From contig NZ_BJKK01000008.1 in assembly GCF_006538325.1 (NCBI RefSeq), forward strand, positions 62,001 to 126,000: a stretch of DNA of 64,000 bases, read 5' to 3'. The translations under genes were made by a program, and so were the position numbers. This document shows, piece after piece, positions 44,795-55,211 of the stretch. This stretch comes from Alteromonas sp. KUL42 (GTDB lineage Bacteria > Pseudomonadota > Gammaproteobacteria > Enterobacterales > Alteromonadaceae). Within the stretch, counting starts at the first letter, position 1. Each line of letters starts with the position of its first letter. The notes beneath the pieces were generated by a model. That model was not told the origin of the DNA and did no database searches. It saw only the letters and a program-made list of their open reading frames with translations.

Positions 44795-45542
44795 ATGCCG
44801 ACGCGTTTGAATGCAGTCGGCGTCCACCGTCAACATAAATCGTATTGCCGGTGACGTAACTGGCCGACACTAAAAATAAAAGGGCTTGCGCAATATCATC
44901 AGGTGAACCTAGCGCACCCAATGGAATACTGTCGATCAACGTTTGTTTGTCTTTTTCACTCATAGCTCTTTCTGGCCAAAGAATAGCACCAGGTGCTATG
45001 GCATTAACCCTTACATGTGGCGCTAATTCGACAGCTAAAGATTGGGTTAACGATGCTAACCCTGTTTTTGCCAGTAAATAAACGGTGTGGTTTGGCAACG
45101 GACGGTCAATATGCATATCAACCATGTTGATAATACAGCCTTTGCTTTTAATAAGGGCTGGCGCAAGGGCTTGTGATAGAAATAGCGGCCCTTTAAGGTT
45201 ACTTCCAACCAATGAATGCCAATCTTTCTCATCAATACTTCCCACGGGAGTTGGATAAAAGCTGGATGCGTTGTTTACCAGAATATCTACTTTTCCCCAC
45301 ACCTCTAGTGCTTCTTTTGCCAATACGTCGATTTCACCCATATCACACAGGTTTGCTTGAAGTATGTGTGCTGAATGTGCGCGTTGCATGTTCAGTTCAA
45401 GAGCGAGTGCTTGTGCTTCATGTTTTGAAGCACCGTAGTGTATGAGGACATTATAACCTTGCTGATGAAGTTGCTTGGCTAATGTTGCGCCAATGCGCTT
45501 TGCTGCGCCCGTAATAAATGCAACCGGGGCTGTGGTTTCCAT
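44793..45542 (-). CDS. Short-chain dehydrogenase, pteridine-reductase (FolM)-like
   Basis: A 249-residue classical SDR. The NADP-binding TGAAKRIGATLAKQL contains the Arg found in pteridine reductases and FolM. NNASSFYP, the catalytic YxxxK in YLLAKTGLASL and the C-terminal YVDGGRRL complete the pattern. FolM reduces dihydrofolate or dihydromonapterin. A general SDR is the alternative. It lies 59 bases downstream of the fructosamine-kinase-like gene on the same strand. Confidence 0.85.
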   Translation of the reverse strand: METTAPVAFITGAAKRIGATLAKQLHQQGYNVLIHYGASKHEAQALALELNMQRAHSAHILQANLCDMGEIDVLAKEALEVWGKVDILVNNASSFYPTPVGSIDEKDWHSLVGSNLKGPLFLSQALAPALIKSKGCIINMVDMHIDRPLPNHTVYLLAKTGLASLTQSLAVELAPHVRVNAIAPGAILWPERAMSEKDKQTLIDSIPLGALGSPDDIAQALLFLVSASYVTGNTIYVDGGRRLHSNASA

Positions 45543-45601
45543 ATTCTAAACTACTCTTTTTTGTGTTTTTTATCTTAATTGACGCTGTTAAATAATAAGC
45601 G

Positions 45602-46487
45602 TTATAGCGGCGTAATTGTGCTAATAATTTGTTTTGCTTGGGCAATATAATGTGCGCCGAATAATAACCCGTGATTTAAAATATGGTAAAGCTGGTAAAT
45701 TGGTTTTCTTTGTGCGTAAGTTTTTTTCTATTGGTGAAGTTTCTTGATAGCCATCAAAGAACGCAGAAGGAAAACCGCCAAACAATTCTGCCATGGCTAA
45801 ATCGGTTTCTCTGTCACCTACATAAATGGCGGGGTCGAACAAAACCGGGCCTTTTTTGCAAAAGCCAGCGTTACCTGCCCACAAGTCGCCATGCAGTAGT
45901 GATGCATGAGGCTGATGCAAACTTAAAACATGTCTGCACAAGGTGACGATGTCGTCGATGTTTCCGTCATCGTTACGCCATTGACCGCATGATGCCAATC
46001 GTTCCAGCATGCTGCCAATGCGCTTTTCAGCGAAAAAGTCGGCCCACGATGCCATTCTGCCGTTGGTTTGCACATTGGCACCAATGTAATTATCGTGAGG
46101 CCAGCCATAACTGGTGTAGGCATTAATATTGTGTAGCGCAGCAAGTTGTTGCCCTAACAGGGTGTAGTCGGCCTGTGTAGGCTCAACAAAGCGAATACAC
46201 GAGAGCACCAAGTATTCTATTCGCGGTTCGCCAGTAGGTGTGATGCCATGGCAAATCACTTTGGGAACATTAATGGTTTGTGTGTCCTCTATGGCTTTCA
46301 AGCCTTCGGCTTCATGCGAGAGTTGTTGTGTGTCGTCATATTGGCGGGTTTTAACAAAATAGCGGCGGGTTGTGTCTTTGATCACATAGCTTTCATGGGT
46401 GTCACCACCACTTATGGTTTCTTTGCGCTGGCAGCTAAAAAACTGGCCAGTTTGGTCTGAAATATGTTCGCTAATAAAATGCCACAT
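45602..46487 (-). pseudogene. Fructosamine-3-kinase-family gene with a one-base frameshift
   Basis: The gene encodes a ketosamine/fructosamine kinase-like protein (SGGDTHESYVIKD, HGDLWAGNAG with catalytic Asp, FDPAIYVGDRETDLAM). The frame breaks at an A7 run at 45721-45727 (TTTTTTT on the plus strand), so the last 40 or so residues are read wrongly. Dropping one A restores the family ending (YQLYHILNHGLLFG, then AQAKQII) and a stop at 45602. The start at 46487 has GAGGAG upstream. The likely role is repair of glycated amines. Error, mutation or slippage may explain the extra base. Confidence 0.88.
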
Positions 46488-46713
46488 ATCACACGCTCCT
46501 CGCGCTAACAAAAACGCCACGGTTTTCTTGAACGTTATTTCATATGGTGCTTGTATGACCTATTTAATATGTTTGGCTAGCAAGCGCTAAAAACAACATT
46601 CTCACTGAAGTATGGAGCAAATTTTAAGAATTGCACAACATCATGGCGTAGGGTGTTTTTTCATCAAATATAACGTGCATTAAAGGAATCTTCTGACAAA
46701 GCGTGTTTGCCCA

Positions 46714-46741
46714 TTGAAGTTGATAGTACAGTCGCTATAAT
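46714..46741 (+). promoter_or_regulatory. Promoter of the thrS operon
   Basis: TTGAAG at 46714 and TATAAT at 46736 are separated by 16 bases, a good sigma-70 pattern. It lies 160 bases upstream of the thrS start, so the leader is long and includes a hairpin terminator at 46821. The gap 46488-46901 holds this promoter, the leader open frame and that hairpin. Confidence 0.7.
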
Positions 46742-46789
46742 CGCTCTTCTTTATTTATTCACTGCGGTTTTATTTAGCGTCATCCCTTA

Positions 46790-46837
46790 ATGTTTGCGCG
46801 AGATAAAAAAGCATACTTTGTAAAGCGCACTGTGTAA
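46790..46837 (+). other. Short open frame in the thrS leader
   Basis: A 15-codon frame ([15 protein letters not shown]) begins at an ATG 49 bases after the -10 element and stops inside the loop of the terminator hairpin at 46821. A Thr codon (ACT) is next to last and lies just after the 5' arm. No good ribosome site precedes it, so translation is unproved. Confidence 0.4.
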
Positions 46838-46852
46838 GGCGCTTTATTTTTT
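46821..46852 (+). terminator. Hairpin terminator in the thrS leader, possible attenuator
   Basis: TAAAGCGC and GCGCTTTA form a perfect 8-bp stem with a 10-base loop, followed by six T. It lies between the thrS promoter and its start codon, so it can stop transcription before thrS and may form an attenuator. Confidence 0.7.
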
Positions 46853-46901
46853 GAAAATGCAAGTGGCGCAGAGTGGGCGTCACCACTGTAAAGGAACACA
46901 C

Positions 46902-48818
46902 ATGCCAGTAATTACACTTCCAGATGGAAGCCAGCGCGCTTTCGATAACCCTGTTTCTGTATTAGACGTTGCAAATGACATTGGCCCTGGTTTAGCCAAA
47001 GCAACCATTGCAGGAAAGGTGAATGGTGAACTCGTCGATGCAGTAGATATCATCGATGCTGATGCACAACTTCAAATTATCACCGCAAAAGATGAAGACG
47101 GATTAGAAATTCTTCGTCACAGCTGCGCGCACTTATTAGGTCATGCTATTAAGCAATTGTGGCCAAATACCAAAATGGCGATTGGCCCTGTTATCGACAA
47201 TGGTTTCTATTACGATGTTGATATGGAAGAGAGCCTAACCCAGGACGACCTGGCCAAACTTGAAAAGCGCATGCTTGAACTGGCTAAAACTAACTACGAC
47301 GTAGTAAAGAAAAAGGTAAGTTGGCAAGAAGCGCGTGATGCGTTCGACGCTCGCGGTGAGTCGTATAAAATTGAAATTCTTGATGAGAACATTAGCCAAG
47401 ACGACCGTCCGGCGTTATATCATCACGAAGAATACACTGATATGTGTCGTGGTCCTCACGTGCCTAATATGAAGTTCTGTCACCATTTCAAACTAATGAA
47501 AGTGGCGGGTGCTTACTGGCGTGGCGATAGCGACAACAAAATGCTTCAGCGCATTTACGGTACAGCATGGGCTGACAAGAAACAGCTTAAGTCGTACTTA
47601 CAACGTTTAGAAGAAGCGGAAAAGCGCGACCACCGCAAAATTGGTAAAGCATTGAACTTGTGGCATTGGCAAGAAGAAGCACCGGGCATGGTGTTCTGGC
47701 ACAACGACGGCTGGTCTATCTATACTGAACTTGAAAGTTTCATTCGCAAAAAGTTGCGCGACTATGGCTACGACGAAGTGAAAGGCCCATTAATGATGGA
47801 CCGCACTTTGTGGGAGAAGTCAGGTCACTGGGACAAATATGCTGAAAACATGTTCACCACTGAGTCTGAAAAGCGTGAATATGCGGTTAAGCCAATGAAC
47901 TGCCCAGGGCACGTTCAAATTTTTAACCAAGGTTTGAAGTCTTACCGCGATTTACCATTGCGTATGGCTGAGTTTGGTTGTTGTCACCGTAATGAGCCTT
48001 CGGGCGCACTACACGGTCTAATGCGCGTGCGTGGTTTTACTCAAGATGATGCACACATCTTTTGTACAGAAGAGCAAATCCTTGCTGAGGTAAGCGGCTG
48101 TATTAAGATGGTTTATGAAACGTATGCAGCATTTGGCTTCGATAAAATTGCGGTTAAACTATCAACACGCCCAGAGCAACGTGTAGGTGCTGATGAAATT
48201 TGGGATAAATCAGAAGCGGCATTAGCCGATGCACTGAAAGCCAACGATATTGAATTTGAATATCAGCCAGGTGAAGGTGCGTTCTATGGTCCTAAAATTG
48301 AATTCACGTTGCATGACTGTTTAGATCGCGCATGGCAGTGTGGTACGGTTCAGCTTGACTTCTCAATGCCAGGTCGTCTTGGTTCTACATATGTTGCTGA
48401 AGATGGCGAGCGTAAAGTGCCGGTAATGATTCACCGCGCTATTTTGGGTTCACTAGAGCGTTTCATTGGTATTTTGACCGAAGAATTTGCTGGTTTTTAC
48501 CCACTGTGGTTGGCTCCTCAGCAGGTTGTTGTGATGAACATCACAGACAAACAAGCTGAATATGCCGCAGATTGTGTAAAAAAACTGCAAAATTTAGGTT
48601 TTAGAGCAAAGTCTGACTTGCGAAATGAGAAGATCGGCTTTAAAATCCGCGAGCATACTTTGAAGCGTATTCCATATATGCTCGTAGTAGGCGATAAAGA
48701 AATGGAAGCCGGCGAAGTTGCTGTGCGTTCTCGTCGTGGAGACGACCTAGGCAAAATGCGCCTGGAAGACTTTATTGCCATGGCTCAACAAGAAGTTGAT
48801 GAAAAGACCATTAAGTAG
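46902..48818 (+). CDS. thrS: Threonyl-tRNA synthetase
   Basis: A 638-residue class II aminoacyl-tRNA synthetase. It has the TGS domain (1-60), the editing domain with [11 protein letters not shown] and [10 protein letters not shown], the catalytic core ([23 protein letters not shown], and the motif 2 segment [29 protein letters not shown] region) and the anticodon-binding domain. Length is typical. I place the start at the ATG at 46902, preceded by AAAGGA. It is the first gene of the conserved thrS-infC-rpmI-rplT-pheST-ihfA group. Confidence 0.98.
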   Translation: MPVITLPDGSQRAFDNPVSVLDVANDIGPGLAKATIAGKVNGELVDAVDIIDADAQLQIITAKDEDGLEILRHSCAHLLGHAIKQLWPNTKMAIGPVIDNGFYYDVDMEESLTQDDLAKLEKRMLELAKTNYDVVKKKVSWQEARDAFDARGESYKIEILDENISQDDRPALYHHEEYTDMCRGPHVPNMKFCHHFKLMKVAGAYWRGDSDNKMLQRIYGTAWADKKQLKSYLQRLEEAEKRDHRKIGKALNLWHWQEEAPGMVFWHNDGWSIYTELESFIRKKLRDYGYDEVKGPLMMDRTLWEKSGHWDKYAENMFTTESEKREYAVKPMNCPGHVQIFNQGLKSYRDLPLRMAEFGCCHRNEPSGALHGLMRVRGFTQDDAHIFCTEEQILAEVSGCIKMVYETYAAFGFDKIAVKLSTRPEQRVGADEIWDKSEAALADALKANDIEFEYQPGEGAFYGPKIEFTLHDCLDRAWQCGTVQLDFSMPGRLGSTYVAEDGERKVPVMIHRAILGSLERFIGILTEEFAGFYPLWLAPQQVVVMNITDKQAEYAADCVKKLQNLGFRAKSDLRNEKIGFKIREHTLKRIPYMLVVGDKEMEAGEVAVRSRRGDDLGKMRLEDFIAMAQQEVDEKTIK

Positions 48819-48849
48819 TTGAGCAAATTGTGTATAATGCACAACAGGT

Positions 48850-48900
48850 GTCTGCTTTTGGTAAATATTTCGGTTCTTATTGAACGACCCAAAAGCAGAC
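48850..48900 (+). promoter_or_regulatory. Long hairpin between thrS and infC
   Basis: GTCTGCTTTTGG and CCAAAAGCAGAC are a perfect 12-base inverted repeat enclosing 27 bases, with a smaller inner GTTC/GAAC pairing. It lies in the leader before infC. There is no T-run, so it is not a classical terminator and may affect processing or translation. A TATAAT at 48833 with TTAAGT 16 bases before it may be an infC promoter. Confidence 0.6.
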
Positions 48901-48930
48901 AAAAGAATTAAATGTTTGGAGGAATAGCAC

Positions 48931-49470
48931 ATTAAAGGCGCTAACAACAAGGCTCAGGGCGACAAAGCCCGCATTAACGATGAGATTAAAGCCAGAGAAG
49001 TACGATTAATTGGCAAAGACGGTGAACAGGTTGGTGTAGTGACACTTGCGGAAGCTACCCGAAACGCGGAAGAAGCGGGCCTAGACCTAGTAGAAATCAG
49101 TCCGAATGCCGAGCCGCCAGTCTGTAAAGTTATGGACTATGGCAAATTCCTCTTCGAAAAAAGTAAAGCTCAAAAAGAGCAGAAGAAAAAACAGAAGCAA
49201 ATTCAGGTCAAGGAGATTAAATTTCGCCCTGGCACTGATGAAGGCGATTACCAGGTCAAACTGCGCAACCTGCGTCGCTTTCTTGAAGGTGGTGATAAAG
49301 CCAAAGTTACGATCCGCTTCCGCGGTCGTGAAATGGCGCACCAAGACATCGGTATCGACTTGCTAAATCGCGTTAAAACCGATTTAGAAGACGTCGCTAC
49401 TTGCGAGTCTTTCCCACGTCGTGTGGAAGGCCGTCAGATGATCATGGTGCTAGCCCCAAATAAGAAGTAG
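48931..49470 (+). CDS. infC: Translation initiation factor IF-3, AUU start
   Basis: The 179-residue IF-3 begins at ATT 48931, with GGAGG eight bases before it. The translation gives the normal N-terminus ([18 protein letters not shown]). The first ATG-like start would lose over 30 conserved residues. An AUU start is the known basis of IF-3 autoregulation, because IF-3 rejects non-canonical starts. The C-terminal domain is intact ([20 protein letters not shown] and [12 protein letters not shown]). Confidence 0.97.
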   Translation: MKGANNKAQGDKARINDEIKAREVRLIGKDGEQVGVVTLAEATRNAEEAGLDLVEISPNAEPPVCKVMDYGKFLFEKSKAQKEQKKKQKQIQVKEIKFRPGTDEGDYQVKLRNLRRFLEGGDKAKVTIRFRGREMAHQDIGIDLLNRVKTDLEDVATCESFPRRVEGRQMIMVLAPNKK

Positions 49471-49586
49471 TAATGGTCTAAAGTTTTCAGGAATCTGCAC
49501 CCTGAAACACCTTGCTGCAAATATTAACCGGTATCAGGTGACTGCACACCAAAAGTACCGATATTAAACAATGCGGAGTTTTAGCA

Positions 49587-49784
49587 ATGCCTAAAATGAA
49601 AACTGTAAGCGGTGCCGCCAAGCGTTTTAAGAAAACGGGTTCTGGCCGCTTTAAAAGCAAACAGTCTCACTTACGTCACATTTTGACTAAGAAGAGCTCT
49701 AAGCGTAAACGTCACCTTCGTGGCAAGAAACTGGTTCATGATTCTGATACCAAATTGGTTCAGCGCATGTTGCCTTACGTATAA
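49587..49784 (+). CDS. rpmI: 50S ribosomal protein L35
   Basis: A 65-residue basic protein with the L35 pattern [20 protein letters not shown] and [13 protein letters not shown]. It follows infC by 116 bases, which may contain the operator for repression by L20 known from E. coli, and precedes rplT by 18 bases. Confidence 0.98.
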   Translation: MPKMKTVSGAAKRFKKTGSGRFKSKQSHLRHILTKKSSKRKRHLRGKKLVHDSDTKLVQRMLPYV

Positions 49785-49799
49785 GACTTAGGAGACTGA

Positions 49800-50159
<360 letters not shown>

Positions 50160-50190
50160 TTATTAACTAATTAAGTTTAAGTTCTTTCGG

Positions 50191-50220
50191 AAAAAGGCGA
50201 GCAGGATGCTCGCCTTTTTT
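50191..50220 (+). terminator. Strong terminator after rplT
   Basis: AAAAAGGCGAGCA and TGCTCGCCTTTTTT form a long stem with a three-base loop ending in a T-run. It separates rplT from pheST, though pheST may be reached by read-through. Confidence 0.9.
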
Positions 50221-50307
50221 CGTTTTCTCGTCTCTATTTTCTTCAAACGCTTAGACAACGTCTTTTATACCAATCCGTATAGGAGTCTACCCTCTCAGAG
50301 TGGGTAA
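50206..50307 (+). other. Phe-rich leader open frame upstream of pheST, PheM-like candidate
   Basis: A 33-codon frame whose first half (MLAFFRFLVSIFFKRL) is rich in Phe, with six Phe in 33 residues. E. coli places the Phe-rich pheM leader at the same point between rplT and pheS. The ATG is inside the loop and 3' arm of the rplT terminator, with AAGG eight bases before it, so a folded hairpin would hide the start. It ends inside the palindrome at 50267-50327. Confidence 0.4.
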
Positions 50308-50327
50308 ACTTCTATGCGGACTGGTAT
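50267..50327. repeat. 61-base imperfect palindrome before pheST
   Basis: The arms begin ATACCAATCCGTATAGGAGT and end with the near-complement (TATGCGGACTGGTAT). About 25 pairs form, several of them G-U in RNA. No T-run follows. It may be a dispersed hairpin element (a similar TAATACCAATC start is seen at 58939) or part of a pheST leader. The rest of the 333-base gap to pheS shows nothing more. Confidence 0.6.
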
Positions 50328-50480
50328 TAAATACCATCTTTTACAAGAAAATTTGTCAATATCAGTTATCTAGGGTAGCCCTTATATTAGTCAGTCGTGT
50401 AAACTACTGCCTTTATTTCAGGCAAGCCTTAGCGCACAGAATAATTCTCCCTATGCTTTGGCCATGCAGTCATCATGTAA

Positions 50481-51473
<993 letters not shown>

Positions 51474-51487
51474 GGCAGAGAGTACAC

Positions 51488-53875
51488 ATGAAATTCAGTG
51501 AAAAATGGTTAAGAGAGTGGGTTAACCCGTCGCTGTCGGCACATGAGTTGTCTGAACAGTTGAGCATGGCTGGCCTAGAAGTAGACGGCGTTGAACCAGT
51601 AGCAGGTGACTTTAAAGGCGTGCTAGTAGGTGAAGTGGTAGAGTGCGGTCAGCATCCTAACGCCGATAAACTTCGCGTGACAAAAATTAATGTAGGCGGT
51701 GATGAGCTACTCGACATCGTATGTGGTGCGCCAAACTGCCGCTTGGGTATTAAAGTAGCTGTTGCTGTTGTTGGTGCAGTACTGCCTGGCGACTTTAAAA
51801 TTAAGAAAGCGAAACTACGTGGCGAGCCTTCTTTTGGTATGTTGTGTAGTTTCTCTGAGCTAGGTATTAGCGATGATCACGACGGTATTATCGAGCTACC
51901 TGCCGATGCGCCAATTGGTGTTGATATTCGTGAATACCTTGGCCTTGACGACAATGCCATTGAAGTTGATTTAACACCAAACCGTGCAGATTGCTTGGGT
52001 ATTCGCGGTATTGCTCGCGAAGTTGGTGTACTGAACAACCTAGACGTATGTGAACCACAGGTTGACGCGGTTGAGGCAACTATTGACGACAAGCTAACCA
52101 TTACATTAAGCGCAGACGATGCGTGCCCGCGTTACTTAGGGCGTGTGGTTAAAGGTGTTAATGTAAAAGCGGCGTCACCACTATGGTTAGTAGAAAAGCT
52201 ACGCCGTTGTGGTATTCGCAGTATCGACCCTATTGTTGATGTGACCAACTTTGTATTACTTGAGCTTGGTCAGCCAATGCACGCGTTTAACCTTGCCAGC
52301 ATCGAAGGCAATATTAATGTGCGTATGGCTAACGAAGGTGAAGCACTTACGTTACTTGATGAAACCGAAGCGAAATTGCAAAGCAATACGCTGGTTATCG
52401 CCGATGACAACAAAGCACTAGCCATGGCGGGTATTTTCGGTGGTCTTCACTCTGGTGTGACTGAAGAAACACAAGACATTTTGCTAGAAAGTGCGTTTTT
52501 CAGCCGCGATGCCATTATGGGTAAAGCGCGTCAATATGGATTGCACACAGATGCATCGCATCGTTACGAGCGTGGTGTTGACCCACAACTTCAACGCAAA
52601 GCCATGGAGCGTGCAACCGCATTAGTTCTTGAAATTTGTGGTGGTGAAGCAGGCCCTGTGGTTGAAGCTGTAGCTGAAGATAAGTTACCTAAGCAAGCTA
52701 CAGTAACATTACGCCGTGAACGTCTTGCCCGTGTACTTGGTATCAGTATTGATGATACGAAAGTAACGGAAATGCTTAACCGTTTAGGTTTAGACGTTAC
52801 GCAAACCGACGCTGGCTGGGAAGCTAATGCACCAAGCTACCGTTTTGATATCGCAATTGAAGAAGATTTAATTGAAGAAATTGCTCGAGTTTACGGTTAC
52901 AACAATATTCCAAACGTAGCGCCTACAGCAACGTTGGCGATGTTGCCTTCGCAAGAAGCAAAACTTCCGTTAGACACAATGAAGTCGTTGCTGCTTAGCC
53001 GTGGATATAACGAAGCGATTACTTATTCATTTGTTGACCCTAAAGTGCAAAATGCGTTATTTCCAGACGTTGCCGGTATGGTATTACCACACCCAATTTC
53101 TGCTGATATGTCGGTAATGCGCGTAAGTTTATGGCCTGGATTATTAGGTGCAACAGCTTACAATCAGAAGCGTCAGCAACAGCGTGTACGCTTGTTTGAA
53201 ACAGGATTACGCTTTATTCCTCAACAAGATGCGCCAAATGGTGTATTGCAACAACACGTAATTGGTGGTGTAGTAGCAGGGCGTCGTAACGAAGAACATT
53301 GGGACATGGGTGACAGCCCAGTCGATTTCTTTGATGCAAAAGCTGACGTTGAGGCTCTGTTGGCTCTTACTGGTAAAGCCGGTGAGTTCCAGTTCGTAAC
53401 AGGCGAGCATAGCGCGTTGCATCCTGGTATGACTGCAAAAATTTTGCTTAATGATGAAGAAGTTGGCTATATTGGTGCTATACATCCACAATTTACTAAA
53501 TTGTTGGGTGTTAACGGTCGCGTATTTGTGTTCGAGTTGGTGGTTGACGCCATTGTTGAGCGCAAACTACCGTCGGCAGTACCGGTATCGCGCTTCCCGT
53601 CGAATCGCCGTGATATCGCAATTACGGTAAAGGATGAAGTGCGTGTAGGAAATATACTTTCTTACATAGAAAAAATTGGCGTAAATCAACTAGTTGCTCT
53701 AAACTTGTTCGATGAGTACAAAGGCAAGGGAATTGAACCTGGTTACAAGAGCCTTGCATTGTCACTACATTTACAAGATCCGGATAAAACCTTAGAAGAA
53801 GCTGAAATTCAGCAAGCTGTAGATACTGTGGTTAAAGGTCTGGAATCTGAGTTTGGGGCCGCGTTAAGAGAGTAA
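51488..53875 (+). CDS. pheT: Phenylalanyl-tRNA synthetase beta subunit
   Basis: A 795-residue subunit with the N-terminal tRNA-binding domain ([21 protein letters not shown]), B3/B4 editing domain, B5 region and the C-terminal anticodon-binding domain ([16 protein letters not shown]). Length is typical. The ihfA start follows four bases after the stop, so the two are translationally linked. Confidence 0.98.
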   Translation: MKFSEKWLREWVNPSLSAHELSEQLSMAGLEVDGVEPVAGDFKGVLVGEVVECGQHPNADKLRVTKINVGGDELLDIVCGAPNCRLGIKVAVAVVGAVLPGDFKIKKAKLRGEPSFGMLCSFSELGISDDHDGIIELPADAPIGVDIREYLGLDDNAIEVDLTPNRADCLGIRGIAREVGVLNNLDVCEPQVDAVEATIDDKLTITLSADDACPRYLGRVVKGVNVKAASPLWLVEKLRRCGIRSIDPIVDVTNFVLLELGQPMHAFNLASIEGNINVRMANEGEALTLLDETEAKLQSNTLVIADDNKALAMAGIFGGLHSGVTEETQDILLESAFFSRDAIMGKARQYGLHTDASHRYERGVDPQLQRKAMERATALVLEICGGEAGPVVEAVAEDKLPKQATVTLRRERLARVLGISIDDTKVTEMLNRLGLDVTQTDAGWEANAPSYRFDIAIEEDLIEEIARVYGYNNIPNVAPTATLAMLPSQEAKLPLDTMKSLLLSRGYNEAITYSFVDPKVQNALFPDVAGMVLPHPISADMSVMRVSLWPGLLGATAYNQKRQQQRVRLFETGLRFIPQQDAPNGVLQQHVIGGVVAGRRNEEHWDMGDSPVDFFDAKADVEALLALTGKAGEFQFVTGEHSALHPGMTAKILLNDEEVGYIGAIHPQFTKLLGVNGRVFVFELVVDAIVERKLPSAVPVSRFPSNRRDIAITVKDEVRVGNILSYIEKIGVNQLVALNLFDEYKGKGIEPGYKSLALSLHLQDPDKTLEEAEIQQAVDTVVKGLESEFGAALRE

Positions 53876-53878
53876 ACT

Positions 53879-54178
53879 ATGGCATTGACCAAAGCCGAGA
53901 TGGCTGAACACCTATTCGAGAAATTAGGCATCAACAAGCGTGATGCAAAAGATCTGGTAGAGCTTTTTTTTGAAGAAATTAAAAGCGCTCTGGAATCTGG
54001 TGAGCAAGTAAAACTGTCAGGTTTTGGCAACTTTGACCTGCGTGATAAAAATGAACGTCCTGGCCGTAACCCTAAAACCGGTGAAGACATTCCTATCAAA
54101 GCACGCCGTGTGGTGACATTCCGCCCAGGTCAAAAATTGAAAAGCCGAGTGGAAAACTCTGCACCTATCGACCAATAA
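53879..54178 (+). CDS. ihfA: Integration host factor alpha subunit
   Basis: A 99-residue DNA-bending protein of the HU/IHF family. [33 protein letters not shown] at the start, and the DNA-intercalating arm [12 protein letters not shown] with Pro, identify the alpha subunit. It follows pheT as in E. coli, and a terminator follows. Confidence 0.98.
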   Translation: MALTKAEMAEHLFEKLGINKRDAKDLVELFFEEIKSALESGEQVKLSGFGNFDLRDKNERPGRNPKTGEDIPIKARRVVTFRPGQKLKSRVENSAPIDQ

Positions 54179-54202
54179 CATATTGGTCGTTACAATATGA
54201 TA

Positions 54203-54230
54203 AAGAGCGAGGCCTTCTCGCTCTTTTCGT
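54203..54230 (+). terminator. Terminator after ihfA
   Basis: AAGAGCGAG and CTCGCTCTT form a 9-bp stem around GCCTT-like loop bases, followed by TTCGTTTT. It ends the thrS-to-ihfA group. Confidence 0.85.
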
Positions 54231-54292
54231 TTTGTGTCTGTTTTTAGGCGTATTCACGCCGATACAATCCTGCGTTACCTTTGGAGGGAAGT

Positions 54293-54850
54293 GTGAAAAA
54301 AGCACTTGTTGTACTCATTTTTATTGCCATTACACTTGCCGGTTGGTTTATCTACTTGTCATATGAGGCCAACACACGAGATGAACAAGCCGCTGAAGTA
54401 CCACTTATTACGGTAATGGAAATTTTGCATGCCAGCGACTTGCAACAAGGTGTTAAATTGGCGGTAGAGCAAAATAACGAATCAGCGATCAATGAGTGGG
54501 TAGAGCAGGCACTACAGGTAGCGCAAGCGGCTAACTTGTCAGCGCAAGATATTCGCTATTTGCAATCTAAAGCAGCCAAAGAGTACTTAATTTTTAATGC
54601 AAAGCGCCAGCTGTATAACGACGCGTTTGAAGCGCGTTATTATGCATTAGAAGAAGTAGAAAGCCTTAAAGCGCAATATCCAGAAGCCAAAGATTTGTTT
54701 GCCCGTACCGATGCGCTTATAAAAAAACGTGACGCCATAATTGAACAAATTGCCGTTGCACTTTCAGGTAGTGAAACTCCAGATAGTGCGGCATTAGAGG
54801 CCGCCCGACAGCAGTGGTTATCGCAAGCGCAGCGTTCACAGACTGACTAA
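54293..54850 (+). CDS. Membrane-anchored helical protein of unknown function
   Basis: About 185 residues with one N-terminal membrane segment (LVVLIFIAITLAGWFIYL) and a mostly helical, Ala/Gln/Glu-rich outer part that may form coiled coils. No family is recognised. The GTG at 54293 has GGAGG at good spacing, so it is a better start than the upstream TTG. It stands alone after the ihfA terminator. Confidence 0.7.
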   Translation: MKKALVVLIFIAITLAGWFIYLSYEANTRDEQAAEVPLITVMEILHASDLQQGVKLAVEQNNESAINEWVEQALQVAQAANLSAQDIRYLQSKAAKEYLIFNAKRQLYNDAFEARYYALEEVESLKAQYPEAKDLFARTDALIKKRDAIIEQIAVALSGSETPDSAALEAARQQWLSQAQRSQTD

Positions 54851-55211
54851 TTTTATTCAAAAATATAAACAGAGTCGACCCGCGAGCCTGACTTTGTTTT
54901 TAGCCCCACTACGTTGGAAAACGTTTAGTTGAGCTTTCCGGTAGAAGGGCAGTTTATTGTTATTGAATAGCAGTAGAGCATTTCTGGTACACATCGGAAG
55001 TCTCAATAGCAGCAGGGCATTTTAGGCTAGGATATATTAAGCACTTTGTGTTAACGATGGACTACGCTAAAGGCCATGTTCATATTTGATTACCTGAAGA
55101 AGGGGAGTAGTTCGGCCAACTCACTAACACTGTCACCAAATAGCTTGGTAGCAGTTGTTTATACATAAGTGAATATTGTTTTTTTAATATCGTAATAAGG
55201 AACTAAATTTA
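54851..55211. other. Intergenic region before the GT61 gene
   Basis: These 361 bases contain no convincing gene, strong terminator or repeat. AAGGA at 55196 serves as the ribosome site of the GT61 gene. The promoter is not obvious. Confidence 0.4.
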
